64,000 nucleotides of DNA from Zygnema cylindricum (GCA_037447655.1 JBBHKE010002842.1:234779-298778); one strand, 5' to 3'; counted from the first letter of the stretch, positions 11,533-24,297 are shown. Numbers and translations: made by a program. The notes: generated by a model from the sequence alone, not told the origin.

Positions 11533-13062
11533 AAATTAGGAGATCAGCCCAAAGCCCGAAAACCCACTCCCTTTCCCCAGCCAGGTGGGGAAAGGAAAGG
11601 AAGAGAGGAAATATCTTCTCGCCTCCCCATGCACTCATTCCTAATTCCTATCCGATTGTCTCCCCTGTGTTTCATACATTTCTAAAAAAGGGGTGTGGGC
11701 AGAAATGGGCATGATCATCATTATGGGAAGCATCTGCATTTGGGAAGTTATTTGCAAGACTGCGATGCATACCATTTTTGGCGGTTGGCCCTTCTCTTAT
11801 GTTTCGCAGGCATGCTTGATAGTTGTCAAGCTCGTGTGCGTTTCCGACACACCTTTATATTACCAAGGATTTCCGGGCCTTTTTTAACCTATACCGTCAT
11901 CAGAGTACGGAGGAGTGAGTGCACCAAGCCGGACGAGATCCTTATATTTCCTAAACTGAGCAAGACGCACTTTATTTCGCGCAGAACAGAGGCAGGACGG
12001 CCAAGTTCTACCGTCTCAAATATTGCAATTCCGTTACATATGACTAGTTTCTGCCAGCCCTTGTGGAGGGTACATTTTGGATTGCCACGTAACTTTATGG
12101 ATTGTCGTCTAGATTATGCTATTACGTGTTAGTAAGAATTCAGTTCAGGTTCAGCTGACTTTTGGTCCATTAATTACCTTAGGTCAAAGTCTAGCACTTT
12201 CTTGTCATTTTTCAGTACTTTGTCTTATAATAGTGGAACAAATAATTACATCCGGCCGCGGATCTAGGTGCACTCAGGAGCATAACATTTTGCCTCGAAT
12301 GTAGTACGAATTATTTTGTCTTATGTTTGTTCGGTTACACTTGCTTGCCGCTCATTGGTTAATTGCATAGCTTTGACTTTTAGACCTAGAATTGGACAAA
12401 CTTTTATGAATAAGGCACTTGGGGGCGAAAGAGACACATATCTTTTTCAGTACTGTCTCCTGAGAAAACCCTCAGAAATTCCAGCAAACCTTCTTTGGAG
12501 AATCTTTGTTTGCTTTTTGACTCCATTGCCATTTTGGTTTTGGTTTTGTCTTGTGTAGGAAATCATAGTCCGGGCGGTTAGTTGGCACTATCTTTCCTTT
12601 GGGTGATTTTTGGACTTTTTGGATGTTAGAAACCGCAAAGAGTCCGGTTGGTCTCGAGTTGCGGATACCGAGGGGTGAAGGAGGATCATACCTATTTGCG
12701 GTACCATCACGAAAGGTGTCGCCTTTTCTCATTGTCATCGTTGATTGCCGGGGTATGTTGAGCTTGCTTCGCCATATTTCATATATTATATCTTTTATTC
12801 TATTTTCTGGGGCAAAGTGATATCGTTAAATTTGAATAGCCAATCCTATTTCTTTCTATATTTTTACGTGGTGGTGCATTTGTATCTTCGTTTGTAGTTA
12901 CCTTTTTGTTTGGGCGTTACATTGCCGGAGTAGACTGCAAACCCATTTTTATCAGAATAGTGGGTTTTGAGGGAACAATTGTTAAAGACATGCGAACCCA
13001 TTTTGATCAGAATAGTGGGTTTTGAGGGAACAAGTGTGAGAGACATCCAGTGGATTAAGCAC
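11533..13062 (+). repeat. Gypsy LTR-like repeat, copy 1 (about 1.53 kb)
   Basis: Starts right after a purine-rich AAGAGGGGGG tract at the end of the gypsy pol, as a 3' LTR should. 11533-11815 reappears at 13063-13342 with an offset of 1530 bases. I see no gene inside. Near its end, two copies of a phrase containing CAGAATAGTGGGTTTTGAGG lie in tandem (12940-13035). No clean TG...CA ends were found, so the LTR assignment is probable rather than proven. Confidence 0.5.
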
Positions 13063-13342
13063 AAATTTGGAGATTAGCCCAAAGCCCGAAAACCCACTCC
13101 CTTTCCTCGGCTAGGTGGGGAAAAGAAGGGAAGAGAGTAAATATCTTCTCGCCTCCCTGTGCACTCAATCATATTTCCTATCCGATTATCTCCCCTGTGT
13201 TGCATGCATGTCTAAAGGAGGGATGTGGGCAAAAATGGGCATGATCATCATTATGGGAAGCATCCGCATTTTGGGGGTTATTTGGAGGACTCCGATGAAC
13301 ACTATTTTTGGCTATGGGACCTTCTCTAATGTTTTTCAGGCA
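13063..13342 (+). repeat. Gypsy LTR-like repeat, copy 2 (truncated)
   Basis: Matches 11533-11815 (shared GGGCATGATCATCATTATGG and flanks). It is cut at about 13342, where minus-strand copia RT sequence begins. Confidence 0.7.
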
Positions 13343-13344
13343 CG

Positions 13345-16300
13345 TCGACACTTCCCCATATCCTTCATCTCAAATCTCCTCTGAAGATGCGTTTTCAGTT
13401 TATTAATTTTGTCCATTGATCTACTTAGAACAAGTAAATCATCAATATAAATTGCAATAAAAACAACACCTTCCTCAACTTCAAAAACAAAGATTGAGTG
13501 ATCCGAGTTGATTCAGATATATCCCTGACTGTTAAGAAACTCATCAAGCTTGTTATTCCACTATCGAGGCCCCTATTTCAAACCATAAAGATATTTAATC
13601 AGCCGGCATACCTTACTCTCCTCTCTTTGCTCCACAAATCCTTCGGATTGTCGCATGATGATCTCCTCTTCAAATTCTCCATGCAAAAAGGTTGTCTTAA
13701 TGTCTATTTGGTGCACCTCCATGTCTTTCGCTGCTCTAAGACTGAAAAGTATGCGGACGGAGGGAAATCTGAGGACTAGGGCAAAGGTTTCCTCGTAGTT
13801 GATTCCCTCTTTCTGTGTAAATCCTTTTGCCACTAACCGAGCCTTGTAGCGCTCAATGGTGTTATCTGGGTTCGGTTTTTATTTGAACACCCACTTACAA
13901 CCAATTGGTTTTTGGTTAAGTGGACAATCTACCTGCTCCTAAGTATCGGGTGCCATAATTGAGGCCATCTCCTCATTGATGGTTGTCTTCCACCGGTTCT
14001 TTTCAGGACAGTTCATCACCTCTCCATAAGTTTGGGGTTCATCCGGATGAGATAGTATTGTTACCTTATTATTGACTTGCTTTTCTTGCAACCTTTTGTT
14101 GCTTCTCCTACCTCCCTCAAAATCTGTTGCCAAAATAGATGGTTCCCGTGGGTTCATTCGAACAATTTCGGCTTCTCCCATGTCCCTTGATTCCAGGTCA
14201 ACTTCCACCACGTCTTCTTCTTCGGGTAGAGTTTTCACTGGAGTTTCCACGTTGGAGTCCTTCTCGGTCTGATTTGTACCTGCAAGAATGTCATCTTCTC
14301 TAAAACCTGGATAGTTAGGAAGCTCAAAGTCATCGGAATTTTTTGACTCAAATCTGATTTTTACCGAATTTGTATACTTGAAGGGATCTACAGACTTTCC
14401 TTCAGCCATAACTACTAGGTGCTTTACTAAGATTATATCTTCCCTATTTAGATCATAAACTTTGTATCTTTATACATCCTCATCATATCCTAAGAACTAT
14501 CGTGGTTTTCTTTTAATATCTAACTTCAAATTAGACCGGTCTGTATCTAGATTGAACATTTAACTGACGAAAACCTTTAAGTGAGATATGTCTAGTTTTC
14601 GGCCGGTCCATCTCTCATAAGGTATTTGGCCTTTTATTGTTGAAGTTACAGCTCTATTTATTAGGTAATTAGCACAGTTCATTGCTTCGGCCCAAAATCT
14701 TTTTCTTAGCTTCTTATCCGACAACATACTTCTAGCACTATCACTTAGTGTCCTATTTAATCTCTCGGCTACCCCATTCCATTCCAGGTTTTCCACAACT
14801 GTCTTTTGGTGTTAGACTCCATCTTCCCTCTAAAAATCCTCAAGTTGGTTAGAGGTATACTCTCCACCATTGTCACTCCGTACTCTCTTGATTGGGTTTC
14901 ATGGAGTTTTTCACTCCATGCCTTATATTTTCTTAAACATTCTTGAGCCTTTGTCTTATTTTTCAAAAAATACACCCTATAATACCGAGACCAATCATCG
15001 GTGATAGTCATCATAAATCTCTTCCCCCCAGGTGAAGGCACTTTGGCCAGTCCCCAAATATCTGTGTGTTCTAAATCTAGAATCTTTTCTCCCTTATAGG
15101 TGGCAGTTATTTGGGAAAGGTAACCTGTTTGTTTTACCTTGAGCGAATCCACTACAATCACTTAGATTTTCACTATCACCGATTTTAATCCCTTCCACTA
15201 CTCCCATCTTTTCATCTCCATTAAATTATCTAGATTCAAATGCCAAAGCTTATTATGCCACAACATTATATCATGAACACCATCATAATAAAGTTTCGTC
15301 TTTTCATTGCATAAAATTAGCCAAAACATCCCTTGGCTACCATTTTGAGCAGTGAAATAAACTTCCACCTCAAAACTAGCAGTAAAGACTCCTTCCCTAG
15401 TGCTAGTATTAAAACCCTTATCATCTAATACAGATGTAGAGATGAGGTTTTTGTCCAACTTCGGAATAAACAATACATCGGAGAATGTAACTATGTATGT
15501 ATTTCCTTCTAGTAACACTTTCAGGTCTACCGATCGTACAAGAGTAGGAGTGACTATCCTCCCATCCCCGTACTCTATCTCTACGGTGGGAATCTTTCTT
15601 ATCTAAGTGAACATGTGTTTATCCTTACACATGTGCATGGAGGCACCTGAATCTAGAATCGAGCCTGATTCACCTTTCAATCCACCGAAAGCACATTTCA
15701 GCTTTCGTGGAATTTTGTCCTCGTTTTTCGCCTTCAATTCCCCATCCAATAAGAGCTTATCGTCCTCGTCCTTGGATTCCACCTCATGTACCTATGTCAT
15801 AAGGGCCGTTTTTTTTCCTCACGGGGGTCCACGAGTCTGCCCCTGCTTTAACTAAAGTTTAGTTAGCTTAGTACACTCTGCCATATAGTGTCGTGGTTTC
15901 TTGCAAAAGTGACACAACCCCTTTGAGACCCTCGGTCTAGATTCATCAGACTAAGTTTTTCAGTCCTCCTCCGCCATAGTTTCCTACTAATTTTTTGGGA
16001 TCTTTGCTCCTCTAGTCAATTCTTGTTGCCAAAGCTTGTCCACTCTTCCCTCCCCTCCAGATCTCTATTGTATTCTCTCGGACGAGAATCATCCGTACCA
16101 CAGAAATCCTGATCCACCTGGAGTCCGACAAATCTTGCACGCGGTTGACTATGTTTTCTTAGTCATCGGGTAACTTCATGAGCATGCAGTTAACCATCAT
16201 ATTTTTTGTTTCTACCTAACCAGCACTCTTTTGTTCTATGAAAAGGGTTGCAAGCTCATTACAAAAGTCTAGCATTTTTCCCCCTTTGTATGCATATGCA

Positions 16301-16790
16301 TCTATCTTTTGATCATCCAATCGCGGCAGCTGAATAGTACCACTCCGGTACATCTCTTTGAGGGGAATTCACATATCAAATGCCTTTTTTACAAGTAAAT
16401 GAGAAGATGCAAGTCTTTTTGTAAGATGTCAGAGACTAAAGTGTTTTGCCACCATATTGTTGTAGTCCCATGTATCAACATCATTCTCCTCATTTCTCGG
16501 AATAGGTGACATGAACGCTGAAACGGTTACGATAGGTGTTGCTATCAATGTAACTGTCTCTTTGTTATTCCTTTTTTCCATCAAAATGCTCTCTCGGTCC
16601 TCCAAATCATACGGTGGAGCAGGATTTGCTTTTCTGGTAAACCTACTTCCCCTAAACCCTAGAGGAATGACTAAACTAGATAGACGCCTCACTCGTCCAC
16701 TTACTATTCCCTAAAACCTCTTTTCACATTGACCCCCTGTCATCATACTTTCCCAATATATGAACTTGTTCTATGAAATATCGGCACACT
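13345..16790 (-). pseudogene. Minus-strand copia gag-pol remnant
   Basis: Gag lies at 16790-15900. The zinc knuckle CHFCKKPRHYMAEC at about 15930-15880 keeps all C-C-H-C ligands. Protease DSGAS at 15639-15653 is intact. Integrase (about 15300-14560) shows RSDNGGEY near 14870 but in a shifted frame, then the C-terminal GVAERLNRT. RT (about 13930-13345) reads IDIKTTFLHGEFEEEI and retains YIDD near 13440. The gene is disabled by frameshifts, internal stops (for example near 13570-13580) and loss of its 3' third. Confidence 0.85.
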
Positions 16791-16800
16791 AGAGGATGGA

Positions 16801-16809
16801 CCCATAACC
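16801..16809 (-). other. Primer-binding site remnant, minus-strand copia
   Basis: Minus-strand GGTTATGGG directly follows the LTR end, matching the arrangement at 127-140. Confidence 0.45.
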
Positions 16810-17395
16810 TGCAACTCTGAGACCTCAATTGGTCCTCAGAGTAGGCAACTCACTCAAAGCTCTTTTGATAGCCCAGACCCCTTTGAGATTTCACAATAAT
16901 AAGTGCCACCTTGATATATAAAAACTTTGACCAACTTCACCTTTGTAAAGAGAAGACTCCTCTGAGTAGATAGCAAGAAAAATCTCTTAATTGACTCCAC
17001 TGAGCAGTAAGTTATGAAGGGTCAAAGTTAACCTTTTGTACAGGAGCTCTCTACGAGAGAGGGGTCTACCTACCAAATTATCTAAGTCCTAAATCCCTCT
17101 CTAAACCCTATACTACTAGAGTACCGCACCAATCAGATTACCGTGTCGTATAGAAAAGTACAAGTGCCGAAGTACTTTTTGTATGGCCATCGTACGGCAT
17201 GGCCAAAATGTCGACGCTGCCATATCCGAATCCGTTCTCGTATTCTCCGAAGATGCCGCAAGCCAATTTGGTTGTGCCACGTGTCACTTAATGTGGCGGT
17301 GACTGAAAACTGCCAAAGCGCCCATTCCGCGATCTCGGTATCTATCGCGGCGGTTCGATCAAGATCGGCTTTGAATTGTAGCTGTCGCAAATAAT

Positions 17396-17443
17396 TGCGT
17401 GGTATTTGTTTCGCCGTCAAAACAAATGCGCGGTATTCGTTTC
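17396..17443 (-). promoter_or_regulatory. Paired 17-bp LTR motif, minus-strand copia
   Basis: TGCGTGGTATTTGTTTC at 17396 and TGCGCGGTATTCGTTTC at 17427 are the reverse complement of the motif in the other LTRs, spacing 31 bp. Confidence 0.5.
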
Positions 17444-17570
17444 GTGGAGTAACATACACCGTACTATACGAAAGTGTATCGATGTCATAAGAATTTGTTC
17501 GCGCCGTTAAATGAAATTGTCTACGTATACGTCTATAAATAATTCTTAAACCCTATATAGCTTAGTACTG

Positions 17571-17652
17571 ATCCTATACTAATATGATAAAGCTACTGGC
17601 TATAGGTGACTTAACGGGCGCGAGGTACCAGGATCCAATCTTGGGTCCGTCA
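17571..17652 (+). other. tRNA-like module inside minus-strand copia LTR (antisense to element)
   Basis: TACTAATATGATAAAGCT resembles a D-arm/A box. CCAGGATCCAATCTTGG forms a T-arm-like hairpin. The orientation is opposite to the element, as in the other three LTRs. Confidence 0.5.
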
Positions 17653-17867
17653 AGTTCCATTTTGGTAAACCTACCAAACTACTACTTGTCTCTCTTTGGA
17701 CAGCATACGCAGCCATGGCTATAGCTCCCTCTCCAACCTTTAAGGACTAGGACAAGTGTGGGAGTTGAACAGAGGAGTTAGAGGCAGACTACCTCTGCTT
17801 CTTTTCTACACTTTATCTTTACAAGATAAAACCTAGAAAATACTAAAAAGAACCTTTAGTTTCTACA

Positions 17868-18439
17868 TTGGTCACAAAATGCAATGATTACGAATGCTTA
17901 GTGGGACAGGATGTTATCTTTCGAATCGGTGGAGGAGTAGATATGCATGATCAAACCTTCTCCTACCATCCCTTTAACTTTTCGAGACGTAAAATTTGCC
18001 TTCCACTTATCTTTGCCCGCAAAACGTTACCCACTATGGCACATTTAGCTTCCGCTCTTCCTGCATTTTCCGATATCGACCTTCGAGAAGACATTTGCGA
18101 CTATCTTTTCTGCATAAAAGTTCCTATTGGACAATCCATTATTGCAAGAAAATTACACTTAGCCCGGTCTTCTCCTCGACTCGCGTCATCTCTTCGATAC
18201 TTCCGACACTAATGTCTCTCCACACATTCTCCATGTGGTGGACACCGATACTAATGAGATGTTGAGTTTGCAGAGGGTGTATAAGTGTATAGGTGGTGAT
18301 CAAGGGTTCCAAATGGAGTGCCTCGCTCCTTCATTACCTTTCACCCCGGCTGACTATTGCCCCAGCCATAGCAGTCCCATGCTTACGGTTGTGTTGGCCA
18401 GCTCTTTTATAGGCTAATGAGCTTGGGGGGTGGGGTTAT
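17868..18439. other. Intervening unique sequence, no gene recognised
   Basis: An open frame at 17868-18212 has no recognisable domain. No repeats were identified. Confidence 0.4.
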
Positions 18440-19172
18440 TGTTGTCTTTTTGGAAAGCTTTCAGTCTCAGAGCAGCGCAGCTGCTTTAAAGACAAAGCAG
18501 CGCAGCTTCTATACAGACAGAGCAGCGCAGCTGCTATACAACAGAGCAACGCAGCAGCTGTACAGCAGAGCAGCTCCTATACAGCACAACAGCTGCAATA
18601 CAGCAGAGCAGCTGCTATACAGCAGCAGAGCAGCGCAGCAGCGAAGCTGCAACACAGACAGGACAAGGCAACCACGATTATATTAGATATGGTCCCTACG
18701 GACAACGCAACGTCTGACATTCTTAATGTGATTCTGTACAGGATAGAGCAACTGCGATAGATACGATTCTAGTCAACTTAGTGGGAACTCAGTGGTCGCT
18801 TAGTGATAGCTCAGTGGTAGCTTAGTGATAGCTCAATGGTAGCTTGAAAGATTAGTGGTAGCTTGGTGGTTTGACGTACCTCTCAAGTACAGTGGTGTTG
18901 CCAGTTCAACAGAAGTATAAGACTTAGGACTCATAACATATTATGTATCCAGACTTCAAAGTAGTAAAACTGCAAACAGTTTTTGGGAAACTTCTGAGTA
19001 TTATATCTTGAGTGTTGTCGAGTCAATTAAGCTATAACTTTAGGAGTTATCAATGTTTATGCTACTCTATATTCTGATAGAGTTTTGTGATGTTAGGATG
19101 CTTGTATAAGAATTGGTGAGCACTTAAGAACAGCTGTTTGGTAGGATTCTTGATAGCTTCTGAGAGTGTATC
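18440..19172 (+). repeat. 5' LTR plus leader of copia C
   Basis: Extends from TGTTGTC to the gag ATG. It contains a variable tandem tract (18470-18665) built on AGCAGCGCAGCTGCTATACA with five CAGCTG palindromes. The LTR/leader border cannot be placed because the right-hand copy is homologous through the gag start. Confidence 0.7.
18470..18665 (+). repeat. CAGCTG-rich tandem repeat in copia C 5' LTR
   Basis: Imperfect units of about 24-37 bases containing GCAGCTGCTATACA. A related but rearranged array lies at 23480-23620 in the right-hand LTR. Confidence 0.75.
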
Positions 19173-22100
19173 ATGTCTACTTCTACTACTACTGCTGCTC
19201 CTCCACTTGCATCCGTTGTTGTAGAACAACAGGTTATGGGCCTGTCATCAAGAATTCCTATCTTTTCCAGGGATAAGTATGTTTACTGGGCGGATATGGT
19301 GGAAACTCATTTTGAAAATGTTAATCTTTTGGATATATTGGATGGTTCGCTAGATGAATCTGATTCGTCATGGTCTAAGAAAAATACGCAAGCTCGTTCT
19401 ATTCTAAAATTTTGTATATGTGAGGACTTAGCTATGTCTCGGATAAAGATGAAAAAAGCAATTGATATCTGGAAATCTCTTAAAAGTGATTATGAAAAAG
19501 CCAATGTCTAGGAAGAGCTTCTATTGGCTGGAAAAATTTGGGACTATAAGTACACTGGCGGTACAATGGCTGAATATTCTAACAAATTTCGTATCCTTGT
19601 AGATGCACCAACTTGTGCAGGTGGGGTGTTTCCTCCTTTTCAACAGGCGACATTGCTCATCAGGGGTCTCCCTCGTAGTATGAAAGAAGCATCTGACATG
19701 CTCAAACAAAAAGATAAAGCTAGCTAGACTTTACAGTAAGCCATCAATATTTTACTAGAGGAGGAAGCTACATCTAATATTATCAATGTTGAGCAAGTAG
19801 AGGCTTTTAATTCAGACTTTGAGAGAAAAGGACAGTTTAATCAGCAAAGGAATCAGTTTAATCAGTTCAAACATTTTAATCAAGGAGGAAATAGACAATC
19901 CAACAATGCATGTTTTTATTGTAGTGAGGGAGGTAATGGATACAAATTTTGTCTTAAGCTTAAAAAAGCTAACGATACAGGTTTATACCGGCCGGGATGG
20001 CAACAAAGCCAGTTTTACAAAGGCTTCAGGGGGACTACACCTCGTGGAAATGCACTATTTCGGCTTCTTCGTCTCCCAAGACGAGACTTTGACAGTTTCT
20101 ACGGAGGACGATACGGATCTATTCGCTATAGCGGCTGCAATGGAGGGCGCGAAGGACCCCGGATGGATAATGGATACAAGAGCGTCAGCCCACATGTGCT
20201 GGAACAAGACCTTTTTAAAAAATATGAAAGCAACGCCGGAGAAAAATATTTATTATGCTTGTGGAATGAGTGTCCAAACTCGTGCTGTGGGTGATGTGTC
20301 CTTACTAGTTGATGTAGACGGAAAAGCAATTGAAAAGACTCTTCACACTGTCTTATTTGTGCCTGACTTTAAGAAAAATATGTTTTCTACGTCGTTGGTA
20401 GAGAGCAAAGGCTTTGAGGTTAATTTGAAAAATGGTCGGCAGGTTGTTAACAAAATGGGCAAGGTTGCGGTTACATGTACTAGAGGTAGTAGCAAGATGT
20501 ATCGCATGGATATAGCTAATACAAAGGAGAAAGATGTTTTGTACTCCGGTGTTTTGCACTCAGATGAGTTGTGGCATAAAAGATTAGGCCATGTTAATTA
20601 TGATAGTTTGAGGAAAATGGTCATTGCTGGAAAAATAGAGGGTGTATCAATCACAGATGGACCGGTCAAAACTTGCGATGGTTGCGCGTTAGGCAAAATC
20701 CACAGATTGCCATTTCCTAAGGAGTCTGAGCATCGGTCAACGAAACTTTTATAACAAATTCATTCGGATGTCTTTGGTCCGGCGAAGGTTCCATCTGCTG
20801 GAGGGATGAAATATATGGTCACCTTCACAGATGATTTCTCCAGGTTTACAAAAGTTTACTTCATGAAGGAGAAGAGTGAAGTGTTTGGTCACTTCAAACA
20901 CTATAAAGCATGGGCTGAAAAACTTCATAATTCATCTATTTTGCAGCTCAGATCGGACAATGGTGGTGAATATACATCGAAAGAATTTGAAATCTTTTTA
21001 CTCGAGGAAGGCATTAGTCATCTATTGCGTGTTCGATAGTCCCCGGAACAAAATGGGGTGTCAGAAAGGTTGAATAGAACTCTCACGGAAAGCTCTAGGT
21101 CTATGCTCGCAGATAAAACTTTGTATCCAAAATTCTGGGCTGAGGCTCTAAACTGTGCAGTTTATATTAAAAATAGGATAGGATCAAGATCGGTAGAAAC
21201 AACTCCCAACGAAATCTGGACAGGTAGCAAACCAGATGTTAGCCATTTCAAGGTCTTTGGTAGTCAATGCTTTATATTGGATACGTCTACAGATACATGG
21301 AAAATGGAACTGAAGGGATTACCGGGTATTCTGTTAGGATATGATGATCACTCAAAAGGTTATAGAGTCTTTGTGTTTGAAAGGCAGAAAAAAGTTGTAG
21401 CTACAAACATCTTTGTTAAAGATGAACTAGACTCCATAGATTTATTTCAAATGACAGAGCAACAAAAGCAACAAAAAGTACAGGAGTATGTCATCTTAGA
21501 TTGCATGCAGGAAATTGTCCCGCAGATTCCACAAACTCCGGTAATGACTCCGGAGTCAGACTCTCTCCAAGTTCCTCACCAACTTCGGGTCCAGACGGAC
21601 CAACAGCGCAATCAGGAACACACGGATCGCAACCAACGCAATCAGCAAGACACGGATCGCAACCTGCGCAATCAGCGCAATGCGCGGCATCCGACGATCT
21701 CAGCCTCAGAATTTCCGGGGGGAAGAAGATCAAGCAGCCGCCTGCAAGCAAGCTCTCACTTTGCCTACTCGGCAGTCTCAGGAGAGCCCTTGACCATCGA
21801 AGAGGCCTTGTTATCACCAGAGCGGCATCATTGGATTGAGGCGGCAAACGACGAAATGAAGTCGATCATGGAGGCTCAAACATGGGAGCTTGTGGACCTT
21901 CCTCCGGACCGAAAAGCGATCGGCAGCAAATGGGTATTCAAGGTGAAGTTAAATCCCGATAACACCATTGAACGCTATAAGGCCAGACTTGTGGCGAAGG
22001 GATACAATCAAAAGGAAGGAATCGATTTTGAAGAAACATTTTCTCCGGTTGTAAGATTTCCAACAGTTAGGATTTTGCTGTCCCTAGCTGCTATAGAAGA

Positions 22101-23361
22101 TATGGAAATCCATCAGATGGATGTAAAAACGGCCTTTTTGCATGGAGAACTAGAAGAGACCATTTACATGCACCAGCCTGAAAAGTATGTGGAACTAGGA
22201 AAAGAGCACTTAGTATGCAAGTTGCTAAAATATTTGTACGGCCTAAAACAGGCCCGCAGACAATGGAATATAAAGCTTGATGAATTCTTGACTAGTCTAG
22301 GATTTCAAAGGATAAGTTCTGATCACTCTGTCTACGTTCTAAAGGGTGAAAATGGGATAGTGTATATAGCAGTATATGTAGATGATTTGCTATTAATTAG
22401 TAAATCAATGGCTGAAATTAACAAAATCAAAACTGCTCTAAACTCACGGTTCGAGATGAAAGACCTCGGTGAGGCAAAATATATTTTGGGTATCCAGGTA
22501 GAGAGGGACAGAAATAAGAAAATAATAAAACTGACTCAAAAAGAGGCTATTGGAAACATGTTAGATGAGTACGGAATGCGGGGGGCAAAAGGATGTTTAA
22601 CTCCAATGGAGTTTCGGCAGAAGTTAGAGGGAAAAGAGACAGAACCAGGTGTCATTGTTAGCGAGTATTTAGAATCAGGGGAGAATGATCCTATGACAAT
22701 AATACCTTATAGACAGATAGTGGGAAGCTTAATATACTTCATGAATTGTACCCGTCCTGACATAGCTGCAGCAGTCGGGGTATTGAGTAGGAGTCTAGAG
22801 AATCCGAGAAAATCTGACTTTGACGCAGCAAGGAGAGTCTTAAAATATTTGGCCGGAACTAAAGACCTCAAACTCACACTAGGCGGAGGAGAAGTCAAGC
22901 TGCAAACATGGAGTGATGCAAGCTATGGCGACATGCCAAGCCGGAAATCTACCACGAGATTCGTTCTACAAGTTGGGAACGGTACTTGCTGCTGGAGCAG
23001 CAAACTTCAAAAGGTGACAGCACAGTCGACAATGGAGTCAGAATATATGGCAGCAAGCTCGGCCCTCAAAGAACTCTTATGGGTAAAATCCATGTTACAA
23101 GAACTAGGATACATGCAACTCGGTCCACAGGTGATCTGGTGTGATAACCAGGCTGCCATTGCCATTGCTTCTAACGCGAGTCATCACTTCAAAAACCAGC
23201 ACATGGATGTACGATTACACTTTGTAAGAGAAAAAGTGTTCTCTAGAGTGATTAAATTATGTTACTTACCAGATGCAAAAATGATTGCGGATATGCTCAC
23301 TAAAGCTCTTCCTGCTCCTAAGCTGAAGTATTGTAGGGAAGCTGTGGGATTAAGTGAATAG
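19173..23361 (+). pseudogene. copia C gag-pol, lightly broken
   Basis: Gag starts MSTSTTTAAPP at 19173 and is broken by TAG at 19509-19511 and by further stops near 19725-19740. The zinc knuckle CFYCSEGGNGYKFC (about 19911-19952) has Asn (19935-19937) in place of His. A frameshift near 20080 separates gag from protease, whose active site reads DTRAS (20173-20187) instead of DSGAS. Integrase HHCC is intact (WHKRLGH, CDGCALGK). Core acids are present (HSDVFGP, RSDNGGEY, QNGVSERLNRT), but stops at 20752 and 21037 interrupt it. The last 767 codons carry intact RT (YVDD near 22380) and RNase H (WSDASYGD, MESEYMA, WCDNQAA, DVRLHFVRE). It could be a substrate for elements in trans but is not autonomous. 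Confidence 0.9.
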
Positions 23362-23456
23362 TTGAATTGCTGCACTGCTATATTGCTATGCTGCGATACT
23401 GCTCTAGTTTATCACCGCAGCTGCGCTGGTATACTGAGTCTAAAGCTTTAGGGGAG

Positions 23457-24297
23457 TGTTGTCTTTTGGAAAGCTCTCAGTCTCAGAGCAGCGCAGCAAC
23501 GCAACAACTATACAGACAGCAGCGCAGCTGCTATACGGAAGAGCAGCGCAGCTGCTATACAGCAGAGCTGCGCAGCAACGCAGCAGCATAGCAACGCAGC
23601 AGCGAAGCTGCGATACAGAGGACAAACGCAGCTGCGGTCACTTTGGATAAGATCCGTACAGACAACGCAGCTGCTACTATCTTGTATATGATTTGGTGCA
23701 GGACACCGCAGCCGCGGGTGAGATAAATGTGATCCGGTACGGGACAACGCAGCTGCGATTGATATGAATCTTGTCAACGGACGAGATTCATAAGATTATC
23801 ACAAGTGACTTAGCCGACAAGTATTTGTACAATAACTTAATATAGATTCTGAGTAATATTGACTGTACAATGATAGATTGGGTTGGCACGATCAAAAACA
23901 CGTAGATCTCAGTAGGTGGGTTGATTCTGGACGTACCTCTCAGGTACACTGTTATCGGCGGTAGAACACCGAAAGTATAAGACTTAGGACTTAGAACATT
24001 TTTATGTATCCAAACTTCCAAGTAGTAAAACTGAAGACAGTTTTTGGGAAACTTCTGAGTATTATATCTTGAGTGTTGTTGGGTCAATTGTGCTGAAACT
24101 TTGGGAGTTGTCAGTGTTTATGTTACTCTATATTCTGATAGAGTTTTGTGAGATTTGGATGCTTGTATAATAATTGGTGATCACTTAAGAACAGCTGTTT
24201 GGTAGGATTCTTGATAGCTTCTGAGAGTGTATCATGTCTACTTCTACTACTACTGCTGCTCCTCCACCTGCACCGGTGGTTGTAGAAAAACAAATAT
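23457..24297 (+). repeat. 3' LTR of copia C plus start of a second gag copy
   Basis: Begins TGTTGTCTTTTGG after purine-rich TTTAGGGGAG. 24000-24295 matches 18950-19235 and includes ATGTCTACTTCTACTACTAC at 24234. Because gag sequence follows the LTR, this looks like a tandem dimer or LTR-LTR recombinant cut at the hAT junction. The middle parts (about 18680-18900 against 23640-23940) have diverged strongly. Confidence 0.75.

Larger units (their letters stand above)
13345..17867 (-). mobile_element. Ty1/copia element on minus strand, 3' part missing
   Basis: Running right to left it has a complete 5' LTR (17867-16810), primer site, gag, protease, integrase and the first part of RT, ending abruptly at about 13345 against the gypsy repeat. 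The rest of RT, RNase H and the 3' LTR are absent. It belongs to the same family group as copia A and B by LTR features. Confidence 0.85.
16810..17867 (-). repeat. 5' LTR of minus-strand copia, 1058 bp
   Basis: On the minus strand it starts TGTAGAAACTAAAGG (plus 17867) and ends TTGCA (plus 16810). It carries the tRNA-like module, the paired 17-bp motif and a CACGTG near 17280, as the other A/B-type LTRs do. Confidence 0.8.
18440..24297 (+). mobile_element. Ty1/copia element C, nearly full length
   Basis: LTR-like repeats begin TGTTGTCTTTTTGG at 18440 and TGTTGTCTTTTGG at 23457. Between them is a collinear gag-pol with few breaks. The right-hand repeat continues past the LTR into the first 60 or so bases of gag before hitting a hAT-like element at 24298. 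The exact 3' ends of the LTRs are therefore unclear and I could not define a TSD. It is the best preserved polyprotein gene in the window (767 uninterrupted codons at 21058-23361). Confidence 0.85.

Noticed and set aside
17868-18212. 115-codon plus-strand open frame between two copia elements
   Set aside because: No domain, no splice context and no homologue in the window. The composition is unconvincing.
18440-24297. Copia C as an active element
   Set aside because: Stops in gag and integrase, a lost zinc-knuckle His and an altered protease site rule out autonomy, despite intact RT and RNase H.
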